NCBI GenBank assembly: GCA_001465935.1
Contig: LNKV01000009.1
Span: forward strand, 124,001 to 188,000
Reading direction: 5' to 3'
From: Clarireedia homoeocarpa
Taxonomy: Eukaryota > Ascomycota > Leotiomycetes > Helotiales > Rutstroemiaceae
Length of the DNA: 64,000 nt
The notes beneath the pieces are model-generated. The model worked only from the letters and a program-made list of their open reading frames with translations, was not told the origin of the DNA and searched no databases. A program made the position numbers and the translations under genes. This document shows, piece after piece, positions 20,671 to 31,314 of this stretch. Every line of letters begins with the position of its first letter. The stretch's first letter is position 1.

Positions 20671-21381
20671 CCACCGAAACGCAAAGACGCCTCCGGCGCA
20701 CCAGCTGCGGGTCCGCGGTCCAAGTTAGCCAAGGAACACAATATTACAGCCGCGGAGGAGACAGAAATTAAAGAGGCGTTTTCTCTGTTTTCACAGAAGA
20801 TGGAGGGGGAGAAAGAGGGCATAATGGCGATTGGTGATGTGCGACGAGCGTTGATGTATGTTTAATTGCATGCTTGCTGCCCTCCCTGCGGGCTGGCACG
20901 ACTCCCTTCTTCGCAATCGACCAGCAGCAGAAGATATATATCATCCTACACACACATACATACTAACGGCTATTTCAAAAACAGCGCGCTGGGCATGACA
21001 CCGACTCCTAGCGAACTCAAAGAATACCTTAGTATTCTCGACCCCGAAGATGAGGGATATACAGTGTATCGGCACTTCGTTGCAATCTGTGCGATAAAAT
21101 TCCATTCGCAGTCGCGGACGTCGGATACGCATAAAAAGGACGTGGATGATGCATTTAGATTATTTACACAAGCAGGACAGAAAGGCGGGGTGGCGAATAG
21201 AGAGGGGGGAAAGATCACCTTGGCTACGCTGAAGAAGGTAGCGCAGCTATTGAAGGAGGATGTGGAGGAGGACTTGTTGATGAGTATGGTACTGGAAGCT
21301 AATGGAGGAAAAGGTGTAGCAAAGGGAGTGGAGAGGGATGAATTTGAGGTGGTGATGAGGAGAGCGGGGATGTGGAGATGA
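20671..21381 (+). CDS. centrin-like EF-hand protein (5' exon unresolved)
   Basis: EF-hand superfamily protein related to centrin/Cdc31-type proteins. Supported exons are 20671-20855 and 20985-21381 (193 residues without the start); the 129-base intron has GTATGT and a TACTAAC branch point. The first exon is preceded by CTCTAG with an upstream AGCTAAC branch site, so a short ATG-bearing 5' exon exists near 20600, but its donor is not clear. After a basic lead (PPKRKDASG) comes EIKEAFSLFSQ, then MTPTPSELKEYLSILDPEDEG, VDDAFRLFTQ and a C-terminal FEVVMRRAGMW. None of the four loops has a full DxDxDG calcium site (MEGEKEGI, DPEDEG, GVANREGGK and GVAKGVERD), so calcium binding is probably weak or lost. 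Confidence 0.65.
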
Positions 21382-21749
21382 AAAAGAAATGTAAGGATTG
21401 GAAGGCAAAATTCATTGTTGGCGTATGGGCGTATGGGAACTGGGTTCTTGATATCAACTTTCTACCGGACACTTGGGACATTGGAGGGTGGTAACATGGA
21501 GTACACATAGGTGTCCAGCATAGCGATACGTATCTTGTTGCACATACTTTATTTCTGCTCCTTCTAAGCATAAACGCCAACGGAGTATGTAAAATACGGC
21601 CAAATGCCTTCCCTAATCAGTCATATGGTTTATTTTGATATTCCTTTGTCAAATGCAGTGATGACAACGCCAGGCTCCTCCTTCAGCTTCTCCTTATAGC
21701 GACATTCTAAAAATCTAGACGCAGGCGCCTGGCTTACGGAAGCTTCAGT
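21382..21749. other. intergenic between convergent genes
   Basis: 3' flanks of the EF-hand and eIF4E-like genes. No further feature seen. Confidence 0.5.
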
Positions 21750-22687
21750 CTAAGATTGAGTTTCTGAAACTGCTGATGAAGCTTGGTCTGTAGGAGCCGC
21801 GGTCGGGGCCGGTGCTTTGAATCCAGCGTGGTCCGAATGTTTCTTGTAAAAGAAGTTGTCGGGCTTTGGCTTCAATTCTTGGGGGAGCTCTTCTAATACC
21901 GTAGCCAGTAATGCGTCGATGGACTTTTGTTTTGAAGCATCACGGTGCCAGATGGATATGAGGTGGGAATTAAACCGGACGGACAAGCCAACTCCGCAAA
22001 GTTGATCCCCTGATTAACTGTTAGCCATTGTCTGGAGACTGTAGCCCAACCAAGATCCGATGCGCGGCCTCTGGCCATATTGTGCTCCAATCCCAATCAC
22101 CGAATACAGTTGATGACAGCTTACCTGTATCTAAACAGCTTTGAAGCTTCTCCCCAATGGCCATCAATTGAACTCTAGTGAAAAAGTCCGGCCCATTCAG
22201 CTTCGGCACTCTAAAGGTCCAACTACCGCCATTCACATTCCGTCTGTCTTCCCATACCGGCGGAAACCCTTGTTTGAATAAATAGATCGATTCTCGCATC
22301 TTAATCTGGTCGAATGGGGTGTTATTGCAGTACCGCCAGAAGTCCTGGATCGACTCGATCTGGGTGGGCAGCTTATCGAGAGTTGCGGTGTAATTGCCAT
22401 CTGTAGGTTTGTTCTGCTCTTTCTGTTGCCTACAAGATACGGTAGTTAGCAGATGTTTACTGTTGTGAAGCTCCACCAACGATACCCCACAGACCAACAC
22501 CCCGCAAACAACACAAACAAAACGCTCACCTGTCGAAGTATATCTCCCAGACATGCTGAGTGGGCAAGGGACGCATTGCCTTTAGCATATTCTTCTTGGC
22601 ATCATCACGCTGTTCAGCGGGCGACCCAGTGTCGCTTGCGCCCGAAGTAGAAATCCCTCGTGTCAGAAGTGAAGGTCGTAACGCCAT
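21750..22687 (-). CDS. eIF4E-family cap-binding protein (4EHP-like)
   Basis: Translation initiation factor 4E family, binding the mRNA 5' cap. Join complement(21750-22009, 22125-22429, 22530-22687), 240 residues; introns of 115 and 100 bases. Visible landmarks: HVWEIYFDR (start of the fold), IQDFWRYCNN, YLFKQGFPPVWED with the cap-stacking Trp112 and Glu113, GGSWTFRVPK, and LSVRFNSHLISIWHRD with the Trp175 cap contact. The first cap-stacking Trp of classical eIF4E (in KTWQANL) is Tyr66 here (GNYTATL), as in class II/4EHP proteins, and a Pro/Ala-rich C-terminal tail is added. It is therefore more likely a second, regulatory paralogue than the main eIF4E. The start at 22687 is the first ATG of exon 1. 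Confidence 0.85.
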
Positions 22688-23452
22688 GATTGCTTGAACC
22701 GAACCGCCTAACTATTGTTTATTTGCTTTCTTGAATTGTTTGTAGGATCAAACGCTGAAAGACGACAAGGCAAACGAGAGCTTGGCTCAAAAATGGGATG
22801 CAAAGTAAAGCAAAGCGAAGAAGAGTTGGAGAGACAGACAATAGATGAGATAAGTTGAAAACGATCACAGATTATTCAGGAACAAAGGGACCGTGTGATG
22901 AAGCAAGAGTAGCGTCAAAGAACATGCATGGTAGATCACATCTGAGGCACGAGCGGGCTGGAAACATGAAACAAGCGCCTGATATTCGGATTCAATTGCA
23001 CCGCGCAGGGGACTGCGGCCACTCAGAGTTGTCAATATGAGTAGATGTGAGACTATCTGCTACTATTACCACTCCTACTGTAAGCATGGGGAGGTATGTG
23101 CCACCGGTGCCAATAGAAATTAGTCCGTGCGCCTTTGCAACGGCGTGGATTTTGTCTAGGCTAGTTCTACCACGTGATTTTGGACTTGGGTGAAATTTTG
23201 GCCAAATTTTCTGAGGGAGAATGGTATATCAGCGAATCGGATTTGTTTTCGTTCAAAAATCTACCTCATATTGATGAAATCCGTTTCCTCAGTAGATATG
23301 GACTAGTGGTAAAACGAATTTCTTATAGTTGAATTGAAGGCTCCTAATTAGAATAGACCTTGAGGTAAGCCTTCCAAAGACCGCAAGTAAAACAGAAGTT
23401 CATAAAATCTACAGAGTCAACATCACCCATCTCGCATTTAAAGCCACTCACA
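22688..23452. other. divergent promoter region
   Basis: Shared upstream region of the eIF4E-like (minus) and NOPCHAP1-like (plus) genes. No coding gene; a tRNA-like A-box match at about 23300 lacks a B-box. Confidence 0.5.
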
Positions 23453-24106
23453 ATGTCAGCAACCAAACGTGCCTCGGCTTCTCTCTCCGAACCTTCGGAC
23501 TCACCACCTACCAAAAAGCACCTAAATGCCAAACCATCTAACCGCATTGCCCTCAGTAAAACCAGCACCAATGTCCCTCAAAACCCTTCAACCATCGCCA
23601 CATCATCTAAACCCAACGAGTCCAGATCTCACTCCGAACCTGAAGAATCATCTGATTCAGACTCTGATTCCTCCTCTGATTCAGAATCAGATTCAGAATC
23701 CGAGCAAGAGATCCCCCTAATCCGTCCCCTCAACGCCCGCCCCGTGATGCGTGTATCAACGCTGCCGCGGTCAGAGGGACTGGCTGGGTTGCCGGATTTT
23801 CTGAAGAGGATGAAGGAGGCAAACGAGGAGTTGAAAAAGAAGGTTGATGCTGGGGAGGAGAGGGGACTGGAGGATGTCAGGGAGGGGGAGAGCTATGTGG
23901 AGATGAATTTGGGGTTGGGGGTTTGGGAGGAGAAGAAGGAAGGGGCAGGAAGTGACGAGGGGAGTGAGGATGAGAGCGAGGGGAATGAGGAGAGCGGGAG
24001 TGAGGGGGATGATGAGGATGGAGATGGGGATACGAAGATGGGGGAGGGGAAAGTAAAAGGAACAGAAAAGAAGAAGAAGAAGAACGTGGGAATTGAAGAG
24101 GTCTGA
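23453..24106 (+). CDS. NOPCHAP1-like (DUF4598) protein
   Basis: Single-exon protein of 217 residues. The conserved core at about 104-165 reads GLAGLPDFLKRMKEANEELK, then a short acidic spacer and ESYVEMNLGLGVWEEK, the signature of the NOPCHAP1/DUF4598 family. These proteins help assemble box C/D snoRNPs with the R2TP chaperone (known for the human protein). The flanks are low complexity: a Ser/Asp/Glu run before the core (residues 66-87) and an acidic tail ending in a KKKKK basic patch. The ATG at 23453 follows a CACA context and is the first in frame. Confidence 0.65.
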   Translation: MSATKRASASLSEPSDSPPTKKHLNAKPSNRIALSKTSTNVPQNPSTIATSSKPNESRSHSEPEESSDSDSDSSSDSESDSESEQEIPLIRPLNARPVMRVSTLPRSEGLAGLPDFLKRMKEANEELKKKVDAGEERGLEDVREGESYVEMNLGLGVWEEKKEGAGSDEGSEDESEGNEESGSEGDDEDGDGDTKMGEGKVKGTEKKKKKNVGIEEV

Positions 24107-24559
24107 AGGGATGGGGATCAGCGCCCAGTGGTGCTATCGAGGAAAGAGAGAAGCGGAATGATTCCGCATGCATGTATTTTGTTTTGGCGTTTTGGTGCAA
24201 ACACTTCCTCCCTTGGGATTACATAGAAACTGACCGACGTCATTACGAGAAAAGGTCTACAGTATTGCAGAAATGAATAAGTCCATTAATATTTACACAA
24301 AATTTGTTCATAACACTACAGTACTCATAAAAATACACAATAATCCAACCCAGTCCAATCCCATAGTTGATCTCCTGGTATAAAGTTTCCTTCCAGTACG
24401 CCAGCGCTCCGATCCTATCGTACCAGATTGGAATCGCGCTTCCCCCAGTCCCTATCCCATTTCCCTATCCCATTTCCCATTCCCATTTCCCATTCCCATT
24501 TCCCATTCCCATTTCCCATTTGCCATTTCCCATTTCCCATCTCCCATCCCCCAACGCCT
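24107..24559. other. intergenic between convergent genes
   Basis: 3' flanks of the NOPCHAP1-like and kinesin genes; contains the CCCATTT array. Confidence 0.5.
24451..24548. repeat. CCCATTT/CCCATTCCCATTT tandem array
   Basis: About fifteen degenerate copies of CCCATT(T/C) units, partly organised as a 12-13-base higher-order unit. Directly 3' of the kinesin stop codon. Confidence 0.85.
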
Positions 24560-26383
24560 TCAAACCACAACCGGGTAAACAAAACGAGCTTTATCATCCC
24601 CAAGTTTTCTTCTAAACATGCCCAAATCACTCATCAAATCAGATAAGAAATCATGAACCTCGCTAGCTCTATCTTCATGTGCCGTAACATCGATGGCTTC
24701 GTCTTCTGTGAACGGCTCGCCATCTTCTGAACCCTGATCTGTCTTTTCATTCATATTATCATGCTGTCGGTGGTGATCTTCTCCAAGAATGATGTCTTGT
24801 GTACTGGGATCCACTGTGCTCTTCATTTCGATAGGATTCTTCAGACTCTCTAATGCCAGCTTCAAATGTAGCCTTAAAGCCTCGTTCTCCGTCGTCAGGC
24901 TGCGGATCTTGCCTTCGGAGACCATACTTCGATCTTCCATCATTCGTTGCATAGCAACAACTCTGTTTTGGTACTCCTCAAGCTTCTCCTCTTGCTCCCT
25001 GCCTTCCTTCTCCTTGCGTCTCGAATCAGAAACAGACATCTGCAAGACACGGATCTCTTCTGCCATAGCAGAAATTTGCGCATCACGTTCAGCAGCAGAG
25101 ACGTGATCTTGGTTGACGATAGCTCGGGTACGAATGCGTTTAGCTTGGTCGGCATAGCGAATAGTGGAAAGCGTCTCGTCATAATCAGACGGAGAGATGC
25201 ATGCTATCATTGCAGTCTTACTATTTCCTCCCAGGGAGTCTTTCAGGAGCCACGTTAGTATGGAGTCACGGTAAGGGACAATGTCCTTATTGCGTTTTCC
25301 AGGACGATGCTGTTTCGGATCCGCAAGTGCAGCAATCACTCTGCCCAGTGTAGTAAGTGATTTGTTGATGTTACTTCCCTCCCTCAGGCGTGCGCCCGTA
25401 GCTTCCGTTGCCTTGGCCCGTTCACTACCAGCAAGATCGACAAGTCGTATTCGAGCGGTACGTTCAGTTGTCTCGTCGGTTTCCATATCATGGTGGATTT
25501 GCTTAAGCATAATGGTGAAGACGCTATGACTTCTACTGCTGGTATCGTTCATTTTGGTGCTTGCTGTGGTACGGCTTGCATCTCCCATCTTCATGTATCG
25601 CATAATTTCTGAGATGTTTTTGACTGGCGCGTCCGTCAAGTCCTTAATATATGGTCCTTCTGTGGGTGACTCCCGGATCTTAAGGTAGTATGGGGGCTGG
25701 TTTGGGTGGTAAGGGACTAACAAATCTCGGACATGCTCATTATAGACTTCGAAGTAGGAAACACGGACATTGTAGGAGATATTTGGGGTTTCATTGTGTG
25801 CGGCCTCAATTCGTTGGAACAAATCCTCGCAGGTCCTTGGTATAAGTCCAGGTTGATCTTGAGTACCCATCATGGTGTAACTTTTTCCCGAACCAGTTTG
25901 TCCATATGCAAAGATGCAAGTGTGATATCCTTCGAAATTGTGGTCCAAGAACTCCTCCCCCAAACTATTGTAAACATCTTCCTGTTGCGCATAGTGCTCG
26001 TCGGATTTATTGTGACTCCAGAAAGAATTATCAAATGTAAATCTTTTTTCCTCAATCACCTTGCGCATTTTAGATCGCGTATTTGCTGGGTCCGTATCAT
26101 TGGGTACCAGAAGCGTCGTTGCTTGCGTTAGTGGATCCATTTCGATTAGACATTCTGCCCCTCTTTGGATCTCTGAATTTGCGGTCAGTCAATTGATATA
26201 AATTGCCCCTCACAACGATGAGTCCTTACCCCTCGGAAGAAATCCTCTGACTCTCACCACGACTCTAACGTTGCCGCCGCCATCTTTGAAGACCGGGGCA
26301 ACGCTCCCCTCCCTTGACCGTAACGATGGGGTGGAAGCCGACGACACCACAGCAGCTGGCATCAATCGTGCGTCAAGCGACAT
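24560..26383 (-). CDS. kinesin-3 motor protein, short tail
   Basis: Microtubule motor with an N-terminal kinesin head. Join complement(24560-26172, 26230-26383), 588 residues; the 57-base intron joins GFLPR to EIQRGAE. The start at 26383 precedes MSLDARL; a longer open frame upstream (to 26482) is possible. Motor landmarks: VRVVVRVRGFLPRE, YGQTGSGKSYTMMGT (P-loop, about 142-149), NDTSSRSHSVF (switch I), DLAGSERAKATEATGARLRE (switch II) and LTWLLKDSLGGNSKTAMI. The expanded KMNDTSSRSH loop and LREGSNINKSL are kinesin-3/UNC-104-like. After the neck there is a coiled coil at about 400-490 and an acidic tail; there is no room for the usual FHA, DUF3694 and PH domains. This matches the second, short kinesin-3 of filamentous fungi (KIN3 type). 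Confidence 0.85.
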
Positions 26384-28048
26384 TTCAAGTAAACGCTCTT
26401 TGATATCTGCAACTTTTGCGGAGAACTGTCGTTGTAGATGAGCATACATAAACTTTGATCTCAATGTACCGTCTCGCTTCAATGTAAACAGTAGCCAATG
26501 ACGTTTCGTTGGCTAGGTGAATGGTGAATGATCTGCAGGGCTTGAGTTCGAAGGGTCTTTCTTTCCTTCTGCAACACACGGCCGGAATAAATTGCAACCA
26601 ATGCAGTATGAACGAGAATGTTTGTTATTCGCAACAACGAAAGGCAAAGACTGAACGAGTGGAAGCTGTTTACGTTTAAGATTTTGTCTGATGTTGTCGG
26701 AGATCCCGTTTGTTTACGAGAAGTTTTGGAAGTCCCAATGGGGTTAGCCATGGTTGGCGCCACTAATAATCAATCCTTCTAAGAGCAGCCGGGAGCATCC
26801 AAAAATATCATCAGCCCCGTCCATCACATCACATTCCATCACATCAGACATCGCAATGTTTTCCTATTGTGTCGCTGTCTCCCGTGATGACCTCAATGCA
26901 CTGCGCCGCAATAGGTACCTGCTGCATACTTGATTCCCATATTGCTGCTGCTGATACATTGCTGCTGCTGATACATTGTATAGTTCCTGCTTAACTTACG
27001 ATTTTCCAGACAGGATATGTTTGCTGCGCGAACCGCCCAGGCACTTTGACGAAAGATATCCCACCTACGCCCAGCTACCTCCGCCACTTTCATTCTTTCT
27101 CCCAGTACCAACTCGCTAATTCCAACGTGATGTTTCCTCGCTTCAAGATCTTCGCCTTGTTGAGCTGTGATACTTACACATTTCCCCGTTGATCAGTCTC
27201 ACAGAATTTGCTGGTTTGGGTACAGGGATGCGATGGCGATATGGGGTCACTAATCCGAGGGGATGGCTTCCTAGGATATCCATTACCGGCCCTCTTTGAA
27301 ATACCGGCACGACGGACAGATTTGTGCTTTTCCCGAAATTTAGGTGCTCTTCTATTTCATTTACTTTCTGTCTTCTTTAGATCATGTCGGCGAGGCTATC
27401 GGCCCTCTTCTATGCCTTTTGCGAAATGCGAAAGCAAGTGCTCGAATAGAGAGATGCACAGCTTCCTTGGACTGGGGCCAGCATCTGCAGAACCTAGACC
27501 AGGTGGAAATTGACAAAGTGTTTCTCAATGAGAAGTTCCAAAAACACACCGATGTGACACTTGCACAACACTCTCGGTGCATCGATGCAATGGTGCGATT
27601 TATCAGGAGCTGAAGTAATTCTATAATTACTCACAGCCCATGCATGTTCGATAGCGAGCAGTTGACCTCATTACACTAATGTGGGTAGGGACTTTCATGG
27701 AAATTATCACGCTTTGAGATTCTTAATTATCGGCAATCTACAGCTAGGTATGAACGATCAAAAGTCATATTCCTAACTGGGACCCATCCAATCGTCCTCC
27801 AGTTACTTGGAGGCATTCCATCCCGTAGATTAACTATTCCTCCCAGGCAAAACAGGTGTCGAAGTAAAATCAGGTAAACAGCAGAATAAGACACCAGGCA
27901 CAACAGCGCTGCATACAAAAGGTGGGGAATCATAGCAATTGCAACCTTTTGCATGGTCAGTGATCATTGAATGAATACCAGGAGAGGAGCGGGCGCGTAC
28001 CTCAAACAAATCAAAGATAAAACACCATCTCCGTTCATGAAGCCCTGC
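26384..28048. other. intergenic, no supported gene
   Basis: Contains the kinesin 5' flank, two tandem copies of a 17-base unit (ATTGCTGCTGCTGATAC) at about 26941-26975, and short open frames without motifs. An open frame ending at 27613 (through FLNEKFQKHTDVTLAQH) looks protein-like but has no clear start or splice structure. Confidence 0.45.
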
Positions 28049-28996
28049 TTATTTATCGACACTAAGATAGTTGAACTGCCCGATGACATTAGCCGGGAAG
28101 CTATTCTCTTGCCGCATCATAGTCTCTACCCGACCTAGGGTGGTTAAGAGCCGGGCTTGATATGCCTGGTTGGTAACCTCCTCGAATATGGCCTGGACTG
28201 CAGCTGGACCAGACAGCACACCTTCAGGACATTTTACTTTGATCGACATCTCTAGTCGAGGACCATCGACATGATTGGGGCAAGTAAGGTACTGGTCTTC
28301 GAACTGGACCATCAGGAAGAAGTCTTCGTCCCGGTCGAAATCAATGAACTTTTCCTCAACGCGGACAGTTTCGAGATTGGGCAAAGCACGAATGATTTCG
28401 GCAACCTTACCAAAATCTTCATCAAAGCCAGCAGCATCGAGGCAAAGATGCCGGATCAACTGAAAGTCAGCACCTCGTTGTAGAGCTGATTGAAAAGTGA
28501 ACTTTGGCGGGAAGTTGCCGTACCACCCAAGCGAGTGAAGGTGGACAACATCGAGCTCGACATTGACATAGACTGCCTTGGTCGAGCCATGAACAGCAAA
28601 CAATGGCTTATACAATGGGATCATTGCACGTAAAGCTGTCTTGCAAGTCTGTAAGAATCGCGGCCGGCGTGCGCCTGTCACAGTATATATGGAGCTGTTG
28701 ACTTCGGTGATCGTGATGACCCGGGGATGACTCAGAGCTTTCATTACCCAGACCTTATTCTGGATTTCTTTCGGCAAATTCCGGAATAGGCTGAATGAGC
28801 CCTCGATCCGAGCGACCTTGGTCGGCTTGAAAACATGCTGCGAGGGGGATTTCACTGCCAGATCGAGGGCATCATGAATGTAGGTGGGTTTGGTTGAAGC
28901 TAACGTAGCAAGATCGAGCCATTGGACAGACTTGAGTTCTTTGATATGATTGGCAGCGGAAGGGAATAGGTTGTCAATCTCTTGGGTATGCATCAT
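28049..28996 (-). CDS. 2EXR-domain protein
   Basis: Single-exon protein of 315 residues. The N-terminal 60 residues are predicted helical. The 2EXR motif, common in fungal proteins of unknown function, lies at about 66-100: FSLFRNLPKEIQNKVWVMK followed by HPRVITI. Downstream blocks typical of the family are RRPRFLQTCKTALRAMIPLYK, then VELDVVHLHSLGW, LIRHLCLDAAGFDED and IIRALPNLETVRV. The N-terminal 'LP.E...VW' helix resembles an F-box-like module. No catalytic residues can be named. The minus-strand start is the first ATG of the frame. Confidence 0.75.
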   Translation of the reverse strand: MMHTQEIDNLFPSAANHIKELKSVQWLDLATLASTKPTYIHDALDLAVKSPSQHVFKPTKVARIEGSFSLFRNLPKEIQNKVWVMKALSHPRVITITEVNSSIYTVTGARRPRFLQTCKTALRAMIPLYKPLFAVHGSTKAVYVNVELDVVHLHSLGWYGNFPPKFTFQSALQRGADFQLIRHLCLDAAGFDEDFGKVAEIIRALPNLETVRVEEKFIDFDRDEDFFLMVQFEDQYLTCPNHVDGPRLEMSIKVKCPEGVLSGPAAVQAIFEEVTNQAYQARLLTTLGRVETMMRQENSFPANVIGQFNYLSVDK

Positions 28997-31314
28997 GATT
29001 ATGATTTGGGTCTTGGACTAACTGTCGTTAGCATCATTGCTCAAGACTTGGTATGTTGGACAAGACCCAAGATTAAAGAAACTCACAATATGAGCTGGAC
29101 AGGTGTTGCAAATCAGGGGAGCGGACCAGCCGGTAAAGTTTGTGTAAGACAGACTACGAAGTGTGCAGGAATATTAGGAAACCGAGTAGATTGCGCCTGA
29201 AAGCCCGGTGGATACTGGCCAGACAGTTTTGGATGTTCAAAATCTGGTGCAGTGTTAGCAAATCATTCTGCTCAAGCATTAGTGATAGCAGCTAGCCAAG
29301 AAGCTGTTCAGATTGCCACCGCGACAGACATAAGAAAGGCAACATATTCTAGAGCCGACATTGGAAGAGGTCTATGGCTTACAGTTTGGCAAGAAGTTGG
29401 TTGGTGAGCAGCGTAAGATAATGCTGGAAGATCTGAAGTCAGTGACGTTCCTGGATAGCTTTGAGGCCCCGCTACGCATATATCGAACTGAGTTGATTTG
29501 AGGACAAATGTATACCACAAGACTAGACAAGGAGAAAGAGTGTGGATGGTATCAAGGATACTGATGTCAAGGCCGGGCTTGATTGAGGTTGAGATTGGGA
29601 GGATGCCTTTGGATTTAGAAAGACAAATAAATTGCCAGTTCGTATGGAATGGGATGAAGTAGATTCAATCAGGTAAATGGCGGAGCAGAAGATCATGTTA
29701 ACAAGAGTAGAGGAGGACAACGATTTTTTTAAATAGAGCGAGGTCCAATGGAACAATATGAGAAGGATATGAAACACAGAAGGAAACAGTCTTAAAGTTC
29801 TCAGGATTTAGCCAGAAGCACAACAGTCTGCGACCTAAAGCACAATAGGACGATGTGATGTATTGTATTTGAGAGTTGTGAAAGGCTCGGAAAAGTGAAA
29901 ATCAACCAAGTCAAAATCCCAAAGCTTAGAATGTTAGATCAATACAGAGAAGACTTACAGTGATTAGAGCAGGAATAAATTGACTTGGGAATTTTGCTAA
30001 AAATTTTCAAATCTATTTTTATGATGATTTGTTAGCTATTGTCGTTGTGGTTGTGATGCTCCTCCGGTGACCGGCGCTGATTTCGAGACGACAGTTCTTG
30101 CAATGAGTATGGAATGAGCATAGATGCGAAATCGAATTAAATTTGCTGGGGGGTCTGGAGATTCCACTATTACTTACTTCTGAATTAAAGGAAAGACTGA
30201 AGTTGGATATCGTGTTGAGATGCCTAGATATAAATGGTGAGCTCGTGACTGCTGTTATTTTTCGGCTAGAGCAGGAGGAGGAAGAGGGAACAGAAATAGA
30301 TGTGGGTACGGTTTCAGAAATAGAGAAACTCACTATTGTGCAGCAGGAAGCTTGTGATGTCATGTAAGTAGGCGTGATATTAAAGAAAGTCGGTAGGCGT
30401 AAGATCCACAAGAAGTCTTCGGAGAAGGAGGGAGGAGAAGGATGAGGCAGCAGGTAAGCTGAGTCCTGAGGTTGGCGGAAGGTTTATCGATCACCCCTCC
30501 TATACTTCTACTTACCAAACAAACCTACTTTTGCTGTTTCAGCTAAGGGCCGACAACGGAGATGAGAGATGTGTGACGGGCTCACAAGGTGAAGTCTGTT
30601 GGGGAATGCGGAGGGAGAGCTTCGTTATCATATCTACTCTAGGTGTAGAACTGTTGGAGCACCACACATTGTTGTAGTAGTATGGAGATGGGGAAAATTC
30701 CAAAACTTATGATGCTTTTGAAACAAAATATCTGAAACAAGGCGCGCTTTCCGAACATGCATGATATAATCCACGTGGGAATTTGAAGTGAGGTGAGGTA
30801 AAGAGGGAACAAGACAAATGTGAGGAAGCCGGGTGGGGCGCGAATGAGGGGCTTTGGCGAAAAACTGTAATGAGACTTCAGTAGCACGGCACAGTACTTC
30901 GAAGCGGTACTAAGATCCAGATGTGCGCACGCATTCTTCATATGCTTGGAGATTTTCTCTCTTGTATGTTTTACTTACATCACTTTTTAGCCTCAGTGGT
31001 ACTTTGCTCGGATCGGGAAAGATGACATTATCCGAACACTTTCATTCACTTCTGCAGCATAACCGTCTCGTGTTCACGTGCTCTTCGAGGTAGCTGCCTC
31101 CGATCTCGCAACGACTTCATTCCCCGTTGCTTATCACCCGTTGCTGTCTCTTTGCATGACTAGATAGCTACCATCCGGTATGAGATTTCCTTTAAACCTC
31201 AGCAGTAACGCGCTACGGGATCACCAGAGAACGTAACATCTTGGGTTGCTTGGTAATGCATTATTGGTTAATATTCCAGGACCTGAGTGAGGTCTGGTTG
31301 TGTCTACCGAGATT
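28997..31314. other. 2.3-kb intergenic stretch
   Basis: No supported gene. Opposed open frames at 30019-30411 (minus, Ser/Thr-rich) and 30143-30367 (plus, acidic) are mutual shadows without family motifs. No strong repeat seen. Confidence 0.45.

Noticed and set aside
23295..23345. tRNA-like A-box (TGGACTAGTGG)
   Set aside because: No B-box and no cloverleaf pairing.
23877..24200. 107-codon Pro/Ser/His minus-strand frame
   Set aside because: Complement of the acidic tail of the NOPCHAP1-like gene.
27344..27613. 89-codon plus-strand frame
   Set aside because: Plausible helix-rich C-terminus but no start, no splice partner and no recognised domain.
30019..30411. 130-codon Ser/Thr-rich minus frame opposite an acidic plus frame
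   Set aside because: Mutual shadows, no motif on either strand.
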